A DNA stretch of 64,000 nucleotides from Elusimicrobiota bacterium (lineage in GTDB: Bacteria > Elusimicrobiota > Elusimicrobia > UBA1565 > UBA9628). The stretch's first letter is position 1, and each line of letters opens with the position of its first letter. Below, one piece after another: positions 47,085-56,122 of this stretch. Location of the stretch: the NCBI GenBank assembly GCA_023213235.1, contig CP096137.1:3226908-3290907 (forward strand), read 5' to 3'. Below the pieces are notes generated by a model that had not been told where the DNA came from, made no database searches, and worked only from the letters and a program-made list of their open reading frames with translations. The translations under genes and the position numbers were made by a program.

Positions 47085-48164
47085 ATGCGGTGGCCGCTTC
47101 TATTGCTTTTGGTCGCTCCCGCTTCTGCGGCCGAGTTCGACATCGACGCGCCGGGATTTTGGTCGAGAAGTTACTCCATCCCCCGCTCATACTGCGAACG
47201 CCATATCAAAGTCAGTTTCAAGCGCGTTGACGAAATCATCAAAGACGCAGCCCCGTGCGAATTTACAATCAACAACGGCGTCGCATCTTCCGATTGCCCG
47301 CTTTCCTCCGCGGTTGCCGATAACATCGTTTCGCGCCTCCGAAACAAGGGGACCATGCTCTCGTATTCGAAGCGCTGCGACCCCGCGCCGAGCCATCCTG
47401 AGCTGTACTACAAGCGCGATAATCTGACCCGCGAATATGAGGAGCTGGGGCTTCCCGATGAGAAGCTTCAGGCCGTCACCGGGCTCTTGATCGCGCAGTT
47501 GGACACGCTGAACGCCCTGATCTCGTCGCATGAAGCGGCGCTGCAAACGAATCTGGCGATAGATATTCTTCCTTCGGATTCCCCGCCCGCGGTCGACGAT
47601 CAACCCCGGCGAATCAAGCGCGCACAGAAGATCAAGCGCGCCGCGAAACAAATCAATCTCGTCGGCAGCAGAGCCGAGGCCGCCATGGGTGGCTGGCTGC
47701 GCCAGCCACGGCCCGTCTGCAGCCAGATTCATTCTGTCTCGGCCGTGTACGAGAGGAAGGGGCCGCCCACGGATTCGAAGCGGCTTGAGGTGATCCGGCG
47801 ACTGGGTGAAAATTACGAGGATGCCTCCTGCCCCCCGCTGCGGGACCCACAATTGGCCGCGGCGATTTTCAGCGTTAAGCCTGCGAAGGAAATCCTCAAG
47901 AGGCTGACCTCACTTCCGGATTTGCGCTCATTGAAGAATGATTCGTCCGTATTCGCGGATAGGCGCGCCGCGGACGGATACGTCCCGGATGATCGCCGAT
48001 TCGACGAGCTCACCGCGGAATTAGAGGCACGCCGGACGGAGCTCGAGCGAGCTCCGCACATCCGGGCGCTCGCGAACGCCGAGATCGCGCGAGTCAAAGA
48101 CAATGCGACCCTTCTCAAAAGGCTCCGAGCAGGCAGCCTGATCCTCGTTTGGTTCGCGAACTGA
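47085..48164 (+). CDS. secreted protein of a three-member local family, copy B (long form)
   Basis: 359 residues from the ATG at 47085 (a TTG at 47079 is possible). Signal peptide MRWPLLLLLVAPASA, then FWSRSYSIPRSYCERHIKVS, MLSYSKRCDPAP (the LSY motif with a cysteine), and a helical region (TREYEELGLPDEKLQAVTG). The last 150 residues repeat helix-rich themes (ELTAELEARRTELERAP). GC content near 55 % is well below the window average. No function assigned. Convergent with copy C at four bases' distance. Confidence 0.55.
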   Translation: MRWPLLLLLVAPASAAEFDIDAPGFWSRSYSIPRSYCERHIKVSFKRVDEIIKDAAPCEFTINNGVASSDCPLSSAVADNIVSRLRNKGTMLSYSKRCDPAPSHPELYYKRDNLTREYEELGLPDEKLQAVTGLLIAQLDTLNALISSHEAALQTNLAIDILPSDSPPAVDDQPRRIKRAQKIKRAAKQINLVGSRAEAAMGGWLRQPRPVCSQIHSVSAVYERKGPPTDSKRLEVIRRLGENYEDASCPPLRDPQLAAAIFSVKPAKEILKRLTSLPDLRSLKNDSSVFADRRAADGYVPDDRRFDELTAELEARRTELERAPHIRALANAEIARVKDNATLLKRLRAGSLILVWFAN

Positions 48165-48168
48165 AGCG

Positions 48169-48753
48169 CTACTGCTTCTGTTCGACCGGCTTGCTTTGCA
48201 GGTTGATCGAAATCGAGCTTTTCGAGGCTCCTGCCACGCAAATGTCCCGATGCTGCTTCAGGCTGGCGAGTTTCGACGTCAACAGGTAGCGCGCGGCAGG
48301 CATTTTCTCCAATTCGCTCTTGTTCGCCAATTCGCCCTCGAGCACCGCGATGCGCTCTTCTATCTGTTTTTGGCTGTCCCCGGAATGCTGGCGATTGAGT
48401 GCGTAGCTGACCAATTCACCCATCTCCAGCAGCTTCTTGGCGAGCTTTTCAGCTCCTTTCGCGGGCACGGAATAGTTCAGTTGACGCATGCGCCCTTGTA
48501 CTCCTCCCATGTATGAATTGCCCATTCCAACTTGGCTCGGGGCGCCGGCGGCGGTCATCATCACGTCTATCTTCGCGGTCATCGCGTCGACATCGTCGAC
48601 ACGAATGCCGACGTTGTAGTTTTCAGCCGTTTGCGAGCAGCCGTAGCCTCGGCTCCAGTATGCTTCGGGGTTATCTTTGGCGTTGATCTTCGGGGTCTGC
48701 GCGCCGGCGTTCGGGGCGAATACAATGAGCGCGGCTAGCATGATCGTACGCAT
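48169..48753 (-). CDS. secreted protein of a three-member local family, copy C
   Basis: 194 residues from the ATG at 48753, chosen because AGGAGG lies seven bases upstream and the signal peptide MRTIMLAALIVFAPNAGA starts there. Then AYWSRGYGCSQTAENYNVGI, LVSYALNRQ (the LSY motif), and a helix hairpin (QIEERIAVLEGELANKSELE). Closest to copy A in length and order. Low GC. Function unknown; the helix hairpin between strands suggests a periplasmic structural or sensor role. Confidence 0.6.
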   Translation of the reverse strand: MRTIMLAALIVFAPNAGAQTPKINAKDNPEAYWSRGYGCSQTAENYNVGIRVDDVDAMTAKIDVMMTAAGAPSQVGMGNSYMGGVQGRMRQLNYSVPAKGAEKLAKKLLEMGELVSYALNRQHSGDSQKQIEERIAVLEGELANKSELEKMPAARYLLTSKLASLKQHRDICVAGASKSSISINLQSKPVEQKQ

Positions 48754-48778
48754 GAAAACCTCCTGGGGGACTTTCCCG

Positions 48779-48784
48779 AGTATA
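48779..48784 (-). promoter_or_regulatory. -10 hexamer TATACT, leadered type
   Basis: Minus-strand TATACT, 25 bases before the ATG at 48753, with AGGAGG in the leader. Confidence 0.5.
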
Positions 48785-48831
48785 ACCCCGCCCGCCTGCA
48801 AACGCAACTCAATCCGTTAGGGTTTGAAGAG

Positions 48832-48868
48832 AATCGTTAATAGTGAGGCCTGACACCCTGTAACGGTT
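48832..48868. repeat. REP (GGTGTCAGGCCTCA family), solo copy
   Basis: Same family as the HNH cassette ends, with several changes in the outer arm (TGTAACGGTT). It touches the stop codon (48869-48871) of the LptG-like gene. Confidence 0.8.
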
Positions 48869-49942
48869 CTAAAGGTCCCAGCGGCGGATCAGGACGAAAG
48901 CCAAAGCGCCGAAGCCGGCATTGGCCAACCACGCCGACACGAGCGGCGGGACCTGGCCGCTGACGCCGAGCGTGCGGCCGATCTCCATCATCCACAGGAA
49001 GACGAAGGACAGCGCCAACGCCGCGCAGAAGCTCACGACGCGCGACGACTTCCGCAGGCGCATCGCGATCGGAATGCCCAGCGCGCAGATGATCAGGTTC
49101 GTGAACGGGTAGGCGACCTTGGCCATCGCCGCGACCTCGTACTCCCGCGGAGATCCACCGAAGCGCCCGACGCGGCGCGAGTACGCCAGCGCCTCGCGCA
49201 TCGTGAGCTCGTCGGGGCTCGTCGCTCGAGGAACCAAATCGAGCGGCGGCGCGTCGAGCTCGGAGACGGTGGTCGTAAACGGCGTCTCGACGACGCCGTC
49301 GCCCGTGAAGCGGCGCTCGACGCCGTCGTGGAACACCCACCTGCCGCGCTCGCCGTCCCAGAACGCGAGCTTCGCGTCGAGCTGGCGGTCGACGCCCGTG
49401 GCCCCCATGATCTCCAAAATCGGCCGCTCGAGCTTGCCGTCCTTGGGGAGGAACTGCCGCGCCTGCACGAACTGGTCGGGGCCCCCGAGCAAAGCGACGT
49501 TCTGGTATTTCGTCCACTCCCACTCCGGATGGACCTTCTCGCGCCAGAGGCGGCGCGAGCGCGCCCAGGCGGCGGGCATGACCGTCTCCTGCGCCGCGAA
49601 GGCCAGCACGGACACGGCCAAAGAGCAGCCGAGCACGGGCAGCCAGAACGTCTTGGTCTTGATGCCGCAGGCCTGGGAGGCGAGCCACTCGCCGCTCTGC
49701 ACGAAGCCGCCGACGGCGACCAAGGTGGCGAGCAAGGTCGCCATCGGGATCACCCGCACGGCCCAATACGGCACGCCGAGCCACAGGCACTCGAGGATCG
49801 TCGTCAGCGGGGCGTGCGAGCGCATGATCGGGTTCATCTTGTCGAACGTGTCGCCGAGGAAGATGAGCACGGCGAAGAGCCCGAGCCCGAAGCCGAAGGG
49901 CCGCATGAACTTGCCGATCATATACCGCGTGTAGATCGTCAT
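48869..49942 (-). CDS. lptG: LptF/LptG-family lipopolysaccharide export permease (distal gene)
   Basis: 357 residues from the ATG at 49942. Six membrane helices in the LptF/G pattern: three N-terminal (FMRPFGFGLGLFAVLIFLG, PYWAVRVIPMATLLATLVAV, WLPVLGCSLAVSVLAF), a periplasmic beta-jellyroll in the middle, and three C-terminal, including YPFTNLIICALGIPIAMRLR. With LptB2 it pulls lipopolysaccharide from the inner membrane. Its ATG overlaps the preceding stop (ATGA). I call it LptG by order and by the second position; the two paralogues are hard to tell apart. It ends at a REP. Confidence 0.85.
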   Translation of the reverse strand: MTIYTRYMIGKFMRPFGFGLGLFAVLIFLGDTFDKMNPIMRSHAPLTTILECLWLGVPYWAVRVIPMATLLATLVAVGGFVQSGEWLASQACGIKTKTFWLPVLGCSLAVSVLAFAAQETVMPAAWARSRRLWREKVHPEWEWTKYQNVALLGGPDQFVQARQFLPKDGKLERPILEIMGATGVDRQLDAKLAFWDGERGRWVFHDGVERRFTGDGVVETPFTTTVSELDAPPLDLVPRATSPDELTMREALAYSRRVGRFGGSPREYEVAAMAKVAYPFTNLIICALGIPIAMRLRKSSRVVSFCAALALSFVFLWMMEIGRTLGVSGQVPPLVSAWLANAGFGALAFVLIRRWDL

Positions 49943-51024
49943 CGCGAGGCCGCCCGGCGCGTCAGGAAGAAGCCGGCGGCGAGGCCGACGGCGTCGCACA
50001 GCCACGGCGCGACGGAGGCGAGGTTCTCATGGCGGCGGCCCAGGCTCACGCCGACGACGAGAAGCCCGTAGAACGCGAACATGACGCCGAGGCTCGCCGC
50101 GAAGTCCGCGCCGCGCGTGCGCTTGCGCGAGCCCATGCCGAGCGGCACGCCGACGAAGAAGAGGACCAGCGGCGAGAGGGCCCCGACCGTGCGCACGGCC
50201 GTCTCGACGCGGTACTCGACGGCCTTGTCCTTCGGCGTCGCCGGATCGGCCGCCTTCGCGCGCAGGCGGAAGCTGTTCATCTCCTGCATGTCGAGTTCCC
50301 GCGGGGCGGCCGCGACGCCGGCCAGCGGCACATAGACCGTGTAGCGCTCGAAGCGGCCCGACGTGAACTTCTCGGGCTCGTTCGAGGGCAGCTGGAGCTG
50401 GCCGTCGAGGAGCTCGAGCGTGATGCCGCGGCCCGGGTCGGTGCGGATCGAGCCGCGCTCGGCGTTGAGGCGGATCGGCTGGGCCGTGCCCGGCTTGACG
50501 AGGTAGACGCCCTCCAGCTCGCCGGTCTTCGCGTCGGAGCCGCGCGCGTACAGGCGCCAGGGGCCGAGCTCGGTGAAGGAGCGCGGACGCAGGTCGACGC
50601 GGGCGATCTTCTGGGCGGCCTCGGTCGTGCGCTTCTTGAAGGAGTGGAAGCCCTCGGGGCCGGCCTTGTGGTTGACGAAGAGGAGCAGCGCCGACAGCGC
50701 GACGGCCGTCCAGAGGAGAGGCCGCGTGATCTCGCGGTAGGAGAAGCCGCTGGCGCGCAGGGCCATGACCTCGCCGGATTCCGACAATTGACCGAGGACC
50801 ACCATCGACGCCACCAAGAACGACATCGGCACCGCCAGCGCGGCGAAGGAGGGAAGCAGCCGCGCGAACGACCCCAGAATCCACCACGCGGGGATGCCCT
50901 TCATCATGGCCAGCGAGAACAGCCTCAGAAACTGGTTCATGAGGAGGACGCCGAGGAACAGCACCGCGCAGGCGGCGAAGACGGGAAGGAACTGTCGCAG
51001 GACGTAGCGCGGCAGGATGGGCAT
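49939..51024 (-). CDS. lptF: LptF/LptG-family lipopolysaccharide export permease (proximal gene)
   Basis: 361 residues from the ATG at 51024. MPILPRYVLRQFLPVFAACA is the typical LptF start, LLPSFAALAVPMSFLVASMV the third-helix region, and GEVMALRASGFSYREITRP the coupling-helix segment that touches LptB. A periplasmic beta domain spans the middle and PLVLFFVGVPLGMGSRKRTR begins the C-terminal helices. Divergent from the dipeptidase with a 36-base gap that must hold both promoters. Confidence 0.85.
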   Translation of the reverse strand: MPILPRYVLRQFLPVFAACAVLFLGVLLMNQFLRLFSLAMMKGIPAWWILGSFARLLPSFAALAVPMSFLVASMVVLGQLSESGEVMALRASGFSYREITRPLLWTAVALSALLLFVNHKAGPEGFHSFKKRTTEAAQKIARVDLRPRSFTELGPWRLYARGSDAKTGELEGVYLVKPGTAQPIRLNAERGSIRTDPGRGITLELLDGQLQLPSNEPEKFTSGRFERYTVYVPLAGVAAAPRELDMQEMNSFRLRAKAADPATPKDKAVEYRVETAVRTVGALSPLVLFFVGVPLGMGSRKRTRGADFAASLGVMFAFYGLLVVGVSLGRRHENLASVAPWLCDAVGLAAGFFLTRRAASR

Positions 51025-51032
51025 CTCGGTCG

Positions 51033-51038
51033 ATTCTA
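51033..51038 (-). promoter_or_regulatory. -10 hexamer TAGAAT for lptF
   Basis: Minus-strand TAGAAT, eight bases before the ATG at 51024. Confidence 0.45.
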
Positions 51039-51048
51039 CCAACTTTGG

Positions 51049-51054
51049 TATGAT
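51049..51054 (+). promoter_or_regulatory. -10 hexamer TATGAT, leaderless type
   Basis: TATGAT, then six bases (CGGCTC), then the ATG at 51061. It is only ten bases from the divergent -10, so the two promoters must compete or be read alternately. Confidence 0.55.
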
Positions 51055-51060
51055 CGGCTC

Positions 51061-52470
51061 ATGAGCGATCTCACCTCCCAATCCGACGCCGCCGTCCTCT
51101 ATGCCGACGACCATTACCAGGAGTTCCTGGAGGACCTGAAGAAGCTGGCGCGCATCCCCAGCGTCTCGTTCCCGGGGTTCGATCCCAGGGAAGTGGAGCG
51201 CTCCGCCGAAGCGGTCGCCCAGCTCTGCCGCGAGCGGGGCCTCGAGAATGTGGAAATCCTGAAGATGCCCGGCGCCCACCCCTACGTGTACGCCGACTGG
51301 CTCCACGCCCCGGGCAAGCCCACCTTGCTGCTGTACGCGCACCACGACGTCCAGCCCGCCGGCCGCGAGGAACTGTGGAAGTCCCCGCCTTTCGAGCCGA
51401 CCGAGCGCGACGGCCGCCTCTTCGGCCGCGGCTGCGCCGACGACAAGGCCGGCGCCGTCGCGCACACGAGCGCGATCGCGTCCTGGCTCAAGACGCACGG
51501 GAAGCTCCCGGTCAACGTGAAGGTCATCATCGAGGGCGAGGAGGAGGTCGGCTCCGACAATTTGGAGCCGTTCCTGCAGAAGTACGCGTCCAAGGTCATG
51601 GCCGACGCGATCGTGCTCACCGACACCGGCAACTTCGACCACGAGACGCCGTCGATCACCGTCGCCCTGCGCGGCATCGTGGCGCTCGACGTGACCGTGC
51701 GCTCGATGGACCATCCCCTGCACTCCGGCATGTGGGGCGGCCCCGTCGCCGACCCCGTCCAGGCCCTCGCGAAGATGATCGCCTCGTGCACAGACGCCAA
51801 GGGGCGCATGGCGATTCCCGGGATGTACAAGGACGTGCTCAAGCCCGCGAAGGACTCCGAGGCGAGCCTCAAGGCGCTGAAGCTGCCCGAGAAGCTGTTC
51901 CGCGAGCAGTCGGGCCTGTTCAAGGGGACCAAGCTCATGGTCAACCCGAAGGACATCCTGCGCTCGAACTGGTACTGGCCGACGTTCTCCGTCAACGCGA
52001 TCCAGGCTTCGTCGAAGAAGGACTGCGCGAACATCATCAACGACAGCGCGTGGGCGCACATGGGCATCCGCGTCGTGCCCGGCCAGGACCCGAAGAAGGT
52101 CCTCGCGATGCTCAAGAAGCATCTGCTCAAGAACGCGCCCTGGGGCGTGAAGGTGGAGTTCTCCGGGGAGACTGCGAACCCCTCGTGGACGACGGACACC
52201 GGCGCCCCGGCCTTCGCGGCCGCGCGCCGCGCGTTGAAAAAGGGTTATGGGCGCTCCGCCGTGGATATGGGCTGCGGCGGCTCGATTCCGTTCGTGGGAC
52301 CCTTCGCGAAAGCCCTCAAAGGGGCTCCCGCGCTTCTCATCGGCGTCGAGGACCCGCTGTCGAACCCGCACAGCGAGAACGAGAGCCTGCACCTGGGCAT
52401 GTTCCAGAAGGCGATCGCCTCGGCCGTGCACCTGTACGCGGAGATCGCGGACCTGCCGTCGGTGAAGTGA
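51061..52470 (+). CDS. M20 family dipeptidase
   Basis: 469 residues, cytoplasmic. LLLYAHHDVQP (metal His/Asp), GRGCADDKAGAVAHTSA, IIEGEEEVGSDNLEPFL (general-base Glu) and VRSMDHPLHSGMWGG (dimerisation-domain His) are the CNDP/PepV-type motifs; SVNAIQASSKK and DMGCGGSIPFVGPFAKAL follow. Probably a dipeptidase or amino-acyl hydrolase. It opens a chain of five genes joined by GTGA overlaps, but the others are sugar or cell-surface enzymes, so it may share only the transcript. Confidence 0.9.
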   Translation: MSDLTSQSDAAVLYADDHYQEFLEDLKKLARIPSVSFPGFDPREVERSAEAVAQLCRERGLENVEILKMPGAHPYVYADWLHAPGKPTLLLYAHHDVQPAGREELWKSPPFEPTERDGRLFGRGCADDKAGAVAHTSAIASWLKTHGKLPVNVKVIIEGEEEVGSDNLEPFLQKYASKVMADAIVLTDTGNFDHETPSITVALRGIVALDVTVRSMDHPLHSGMWGGPVADPVQALAKMIASCTDAKGRMAIPGMYKDVLKPAKDSEASLKALKLPEKLFREQSGLFKGTKLMVNPKDILRSNWYWPTFSVNAIQASSKKDCANIINDSAWAHMGIRVVPGQDPKKVLAMLKKHLLKNAPWGVKVEFSGETANPSWTTDTGAPAFAAARRALKKGYGRSAVDMGCGGSIPFVGPFAKALKGAPALLIGVEDPLSNPHSENESLHLGMFQKAIASAVHLYAEIADLPSVK

Positions 52471-52937
52471 AGAGCTTGCTCCTGGAGTCGGCCTCGCAGC
52501 CCAAGGTGCGTTTGCGCCCCGTGGGCCCCGGAGACCTCGAGGAGCTGCGGCTCTGGAAGAACGCCAACAAGCGCTGGTTCTTCTTCAAGGGCGACATCAC
52601 GCCGGCGATGCAGAAGGAGTGGTTCGAGCAGTACTTGAAGCGCGCCGACGACGTTCTCTTCATCGTCGAAGACGGCGGGCGCAAGCTCGGCACGCTCGGA
52701 ATCCGTCTCAAGGACGGCGCCTACGACGTGTACAACGTCGTGGCCGCCCCCTCGGAAGCGGGCAAGGGCTACATGAAATCCGCGCTGACGGCGCTGTGCG
52801 CGCGGTTCAAGAACCGGCCCGTCGGCTGCCTCGTCCTCAAAGGCAACCCCGCCGCGAAGTTCTACGAGGCGTGCGGGTTCCGCCGCGCCGGCGGGGACGA
52901 CATCCACGACGCGTTCGTCTGGGGAGGCGCGGCGTGA
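52467..52937 (+). CDS. GNAT family N-acetyltransferase
   Basis: 156 residues from a GTG overlapping the dipeptidase stop. VRLRPVGPGDLEELRLWKNA at the start (split: RPVGPGDLEEL), the acetyl-CoA strand-helix YNVVAAPSEAGKGYMKSAL, and NPAAKFYEACGFRRAG near the end. The LRLWKN pattern and the following DegT-type aminotransferase suggest it acetylates a 4-amino-sugar nucleotide, as PseH/WbqR-like enzymes do; this is inference from order. Confidence 0.8.
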   Translation: MKSLLLESASQPKVRLRPVGPGDLEELRLWKNANKRWFFFKGDITPAMQKEWFEQYLKRADDVLFIVEDGGRKLGTLGIRLKDGAYDVYNVVAAPSEAGKGYMKSALTALCARFKNRPVGCLVLKGNPAAKFYEACGFRRAGGDDIHDAFVWGGAA

Positions 52938-54034
52938 TCAACGTCTTCGGCTCGCTGATGGGCCCCGAGGAGCTCGCCGAGGTGAAGTCCAGCCTCGAGG
53001 CGCAGTGGATCGGCATCGGCCCGAAGACGGCCCGGTTTGAGGCCGCCTTCGCCGAGCGCCTGCGCCTGCCCGGCTTCACGCTTCTCGACTCCGGCTCCAA
53101 CGCCCTGCACATGGCGATCAAGCTGCTCGACCTGCCCCCAGGCTCGGACGTGATCGTTCCCTCTTTCACTTGGATCGCCTGCGCGCACGCGGTCGTGCTG
53201 TGCGGACACCGCCCCGTGTTCTGCGACGTCGACCTCGACACCCACAACCTGACGCTCAAGACCGTCGAGAAGGCCCTGACCAAGAAGACCAAGGCGGTGA
53301 TGGCCGTGCACTACGCCGGCCTGCCCGCGCGTATCGACGCGCTGAAGAAGCTCAGGCTCCCGATCGTCGAGGACGCGGCCCACGCCGTCGACTCGCGCCT
53401 GAAGGGCACGGCGTGCGGCTCTCTCGGCGACGTGGGAATCTTCAGCTTCGACGCGGTCAAGAATCTCGCGATGGGCGAGGGCGGCGGCCTGACGGCGAAG
53501 GACCCCAAGCGCATCGCCCGCGCGCGCCAGCTGCGCTACTGCGGAATCGGCAAGTCCGGCTTCGAGGCCTCGGCGAGCAAGGCGCGGTGGTGGGAGTACT
53601 CGGTCACGGATTTCTTCCCGAAAATGCTTCCTTCCGATATCGCCGCCTCGATCGGCCTCGCCCAGCTGCGCAAGCTCGACCGGATGCAGGGACGGCGCAA
53701 GGCGATCTGGGAGGTGTACCAGGCGGAATTCGCGGGCCTGCCCTGGCTCACGCGCCCGCAGGACGCCCCGAAGGACGCGCGGCACTCGTACTTCACCTAC
53801 TGCGTGCGCGTCGCGGCCCGACGCGACGCCTTCGCGAAGTTCCTCTACGACAAGGGCATCTACACGACCTTGCGCTACCACCCTCTGCACCTCAATCCCA
53901 TCTACGGCAGCAAGGCGAAGCTGCCGAACTGCGAGCGGCTCAACGAAGAGGCCCTGAGCCTGCCGCTGCATCCCGGCCTTTCTCAAGAGGACGTCGAGAC
54001 GATCGTCGCCGCCGTCCGCGCCTGGAAGCCGTGA
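52934..54034 (+). CDS. DegT/DnrJ/EryC1 family aminotransferase
   Basis: 366 residues from a GTG overlapping the acetyltransferase stop. TLLDSGSNALHMAIKLL, IVPSFTWIACAHAVVLCG, PIVEDAAHAVDSRLKG, and the PLP lysine in FSFDAVKNLAMGEGG define the sugar aminotransferase family. It would transfer an amino group from glutamate to a keto-sugar nucleotide. With the adjacent acetyltransferase this makes an N-acetylated amino sugar for surface glycan. Confidence 0.9.
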   Translation: MINVFGSLMGPEELAEVKSSLEAQWIGIGPKTARFEAAFAERLRLPGFTLLDSGSNALHMAIKLLDLPPGSDVIVPSFTWIACAHAVVLCGHRPVFCDVDLDTHNLTLKTVEKALTKKTKAVMAVHYAGLPARIDALKKLRLPIVEDAAHAVDSRLKGTACGSLGDVGIFSFDAVKNLAMGEGGGLTAKDPKRIARARQLRYCGIGKSGFEASASKARWWEYSVTDFFPKMLPSDIAASIGLAQLRKLDRMQGRRKAIWEVYQAEFAGLPWLTRPQDAPKDARHSYFTYCVRVAARRDAFAKFLYDKGIYTTLRYHPLHLNPIYGSKAKLPNCERLNEEALSLPLHPGLSQEDVETIVAAVRAWKP

Positions 54035-55415
54035 AAAAGCCGGTGGCCGTCTTCGGCGCGGGCTGCGCGGGACTCAGCGCCGCGCGACGATTGGCCGCGC
54101 TGGGCGTCCCGGTCGTCCTCATCGAGGCCTCCGACCGCGTGGGCGGCCTCGCCGGCGGCATCGAGATCGGCGGGGATATCTACGAATACGGCCCGCACGT
54201 GTTTCATACCACCGACGAGAGGGTTCTCCGGGACATTAAAGAGTTATTGGGCCATGATCTATTGCCGTACCGCCGCACCATTCAGATCAAGTTCCTGGGC
54301 AATTTCTTCAAGTTTCCTCTTTCGATTCCCGACGTCTTTCAAAAACTGCCGTTTACGACGGTCGTTCACGCCGTCCTGAGCTTCGGCTTCCATTTCGTCA
54401 AAGGCTTCTTTATTCGCCCCGCCGTCGAGAACTCCGAGACGGTTCTGCGCCGCTACTACGGAGACGTTCTGTACAGATTGTTTTTTCGCGACTACATCGA
54501 GCGCGTCTGGGGCGTCCCCCGTCGGGTTTCTCCCCGCGTTCGCGCGCGAGCGCATCCCGCGCTTCGACCTGCTCGACCTTCCCGCGAAGGCGTTCGCGGC
54601 GCTGCGCTCGCTCGCCGCGCGGCGCCCGCGCCCGTCGCGGGTTACGTGGAGAAGGTCGAGGGAGAGCTGTGGACGACGCGGAGAGGGTTTTCGCTGATCT
54701 GCGAGAAAATGGCCGACGATTTCAAAGCCAAAGGCGGAACCCTGCGCCTGGCGACGAAAGCAAAGGCGATCCGGCATGATGGAATGAACGTAACGAGCGT
54801 CGAAGTCGAGACCGGGGAGGAACGGAAGAGATTTCCTGCTCGGGACTCATCAACACGTTGGCCATCAACGACGCGATCGAGATGATGAACCCGGAGGCCG
54901 GCGCGGAAGCACGATACGCCGCTCGCCAATTGTCTTTTCGGGCCATCGTGTTCATCGGGCTGAAGATCAAGCGGCCCTCGGTGCTTCGCGCGTCGTTCAT
55001 GTACTTCCGGGAACACTCGTTCAATCGCGTCACAGACCTCTCCCACTTCGGGTTCTCGCTCGACCCCGGGACGACCTTGCTCGTCGCGGAGATCACCTGC
55101 TCGCCGGCCGACGCGCTTTGGAAGGACGACGCCGCCGCGATCGAGGCCGCGACCGCCGACCTCGTCCGCGAGGGCCTGATCTCGCGCGCGGAGATCGTCG
55201 AGGCGCACGCCTACCGCGCGCGGCACGGCTATCCCGTCTACACGCTCGGCTACGAGGACGCGCTCGCCCGCGCGCTCGGGGCCTTCGCCGCCCTCGGCAA
55301 CGCCGAGACGGCGGGCCGCCAGGGTCGGTTCCAGTACGTGAACACGCACGTCGCGATGCGCATGGGCTTCGACGCGGCGGAGTCGCTCGCGCGCAGGCTC
55401 GGAGCCGCCGCGTGA
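54031..55415 (+). CDS. FAD-dependent oxidoreductase, amine oxidase / UDP-galactopyranose mutase-like (several apparent frameshifts)
   Basis: About 461 residues; the frame changes near 54516, 54637 and 54830. VAVFGAGCAGLSAARRLAAL is the FAD fold, IEASDRVGGLAGGIEIGG the ribose-binding part, and YEYGPHVFHTTDERVL the flavin-near segment shared with galactopyranose mutases and protoporphyrinogen-oxidase-like enzymes; GLINTLAINDAIEMM comes after the last shift. GTG start overlaps the aminotransferase stop. Bases 54170-54520 and 54700-54860 are visibly AT-richer than the rest, so parts may be acquired. Substrate unknown; a sugar-nucleotide or lipid-linked sugar is likely from context. Confidence 0.7.
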
Positions 55416-56122
55416 GCGCCGGCGGCGACGAGCGGTACTACGACCGGCTCTTCGACGTGCCGTGGGTCATGCGGCTCGCGGACGCGCCGCGCCGCGCGAT
55501 CTTCGATCATTTCATGCGCGAGCTCGCGCCGCGGCCCGACGAGTCCGTGCTCGACCTCGGCGCCACGAGCCTGGCCGATCCCCAGGAGAATATGTTCGAG
55601 CTCCACTACCCGCATCCGGAGCGCGTGACGGCCGCGGGCGCGGAGGACGCCTCGTTCCTCGAGAAGCGCCACCCGGGACTGCGCTTCGTGCGGATCGTCC
55701 CGGGGAAGCCGCTGCCCTTCGTAGACGGCGAATTCGACGTCGGATTCTCGAACGCGGTCATCGAGCACGCGGGGTCCCGGGAGGCTCAGGCGTTCTTCCT
55801 GGCCGAGCTGATCCGCGTCTCCAAGCGCTGCTTCGTCGCGACGCCGAACCGGTGGTTTCCCGTCGAGATGCACACGCGCCTGCCGCTCGTCCATTGGCTG
55901 CCCGCGCGCGCGTTCCGCGCGGTCCTATCGGCCCTCGGCCTGGACTTCTACGCGCGCGAGGAGAACCTCAACCTCCTGAGCGCGGCGGACCTGCGGCGGC
56001 TCCTGCCGCCGCAGGCCGCCGCCCGCGCCCGCGAGGGCCGGCACTACTTCCTCGGATTGACGAGCAACGTCTCCTTGTCGATCGACAGCGAGCGCCACGG
56101 CGTGTCCCAGCGACCGTCGTAG
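55412..56122 (+). CDS. class I SAM-dependent methyltransferase
   Basis: 236 residues from a GTG overlapping the preceding stop. SVLDLGATSLADPQENMFEL, FVRIVPGKPLPFVDGEFDVG and FSNAVIEHAGSREAQAFFLA are the SAM-fold motifs (I, II and the Asp-x-Val strand), with ELIRVSKRCFVATPNRWFPV after them. It ends the GTGA chain. The last 26 codons overlap the convergent nitroreductase gene by 79 bases, which is unusual; the true stop may have been lost to an indel. Confidence 0.8.
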   Translation: MSAGGDERYYDRLFDVPWVMRLADAPRRAIFDHFMRELAPRPDESVLDLGATSLADPQENMFELHYPHPERVTAAGAEDASFLEKRHPGLRFVRIVPGKPLPFVDGEFDVGFSNAVIEHAGSREAQAFFLAELIRVSKRCFVATPNRWFPVEMHTRLPLVHWLPARAFRAVLSALGLDFYAREENLNLLSAADLRRLLPPQAAARAREGRHYFLGLTSNVSLSIDSERHGVSQRPS

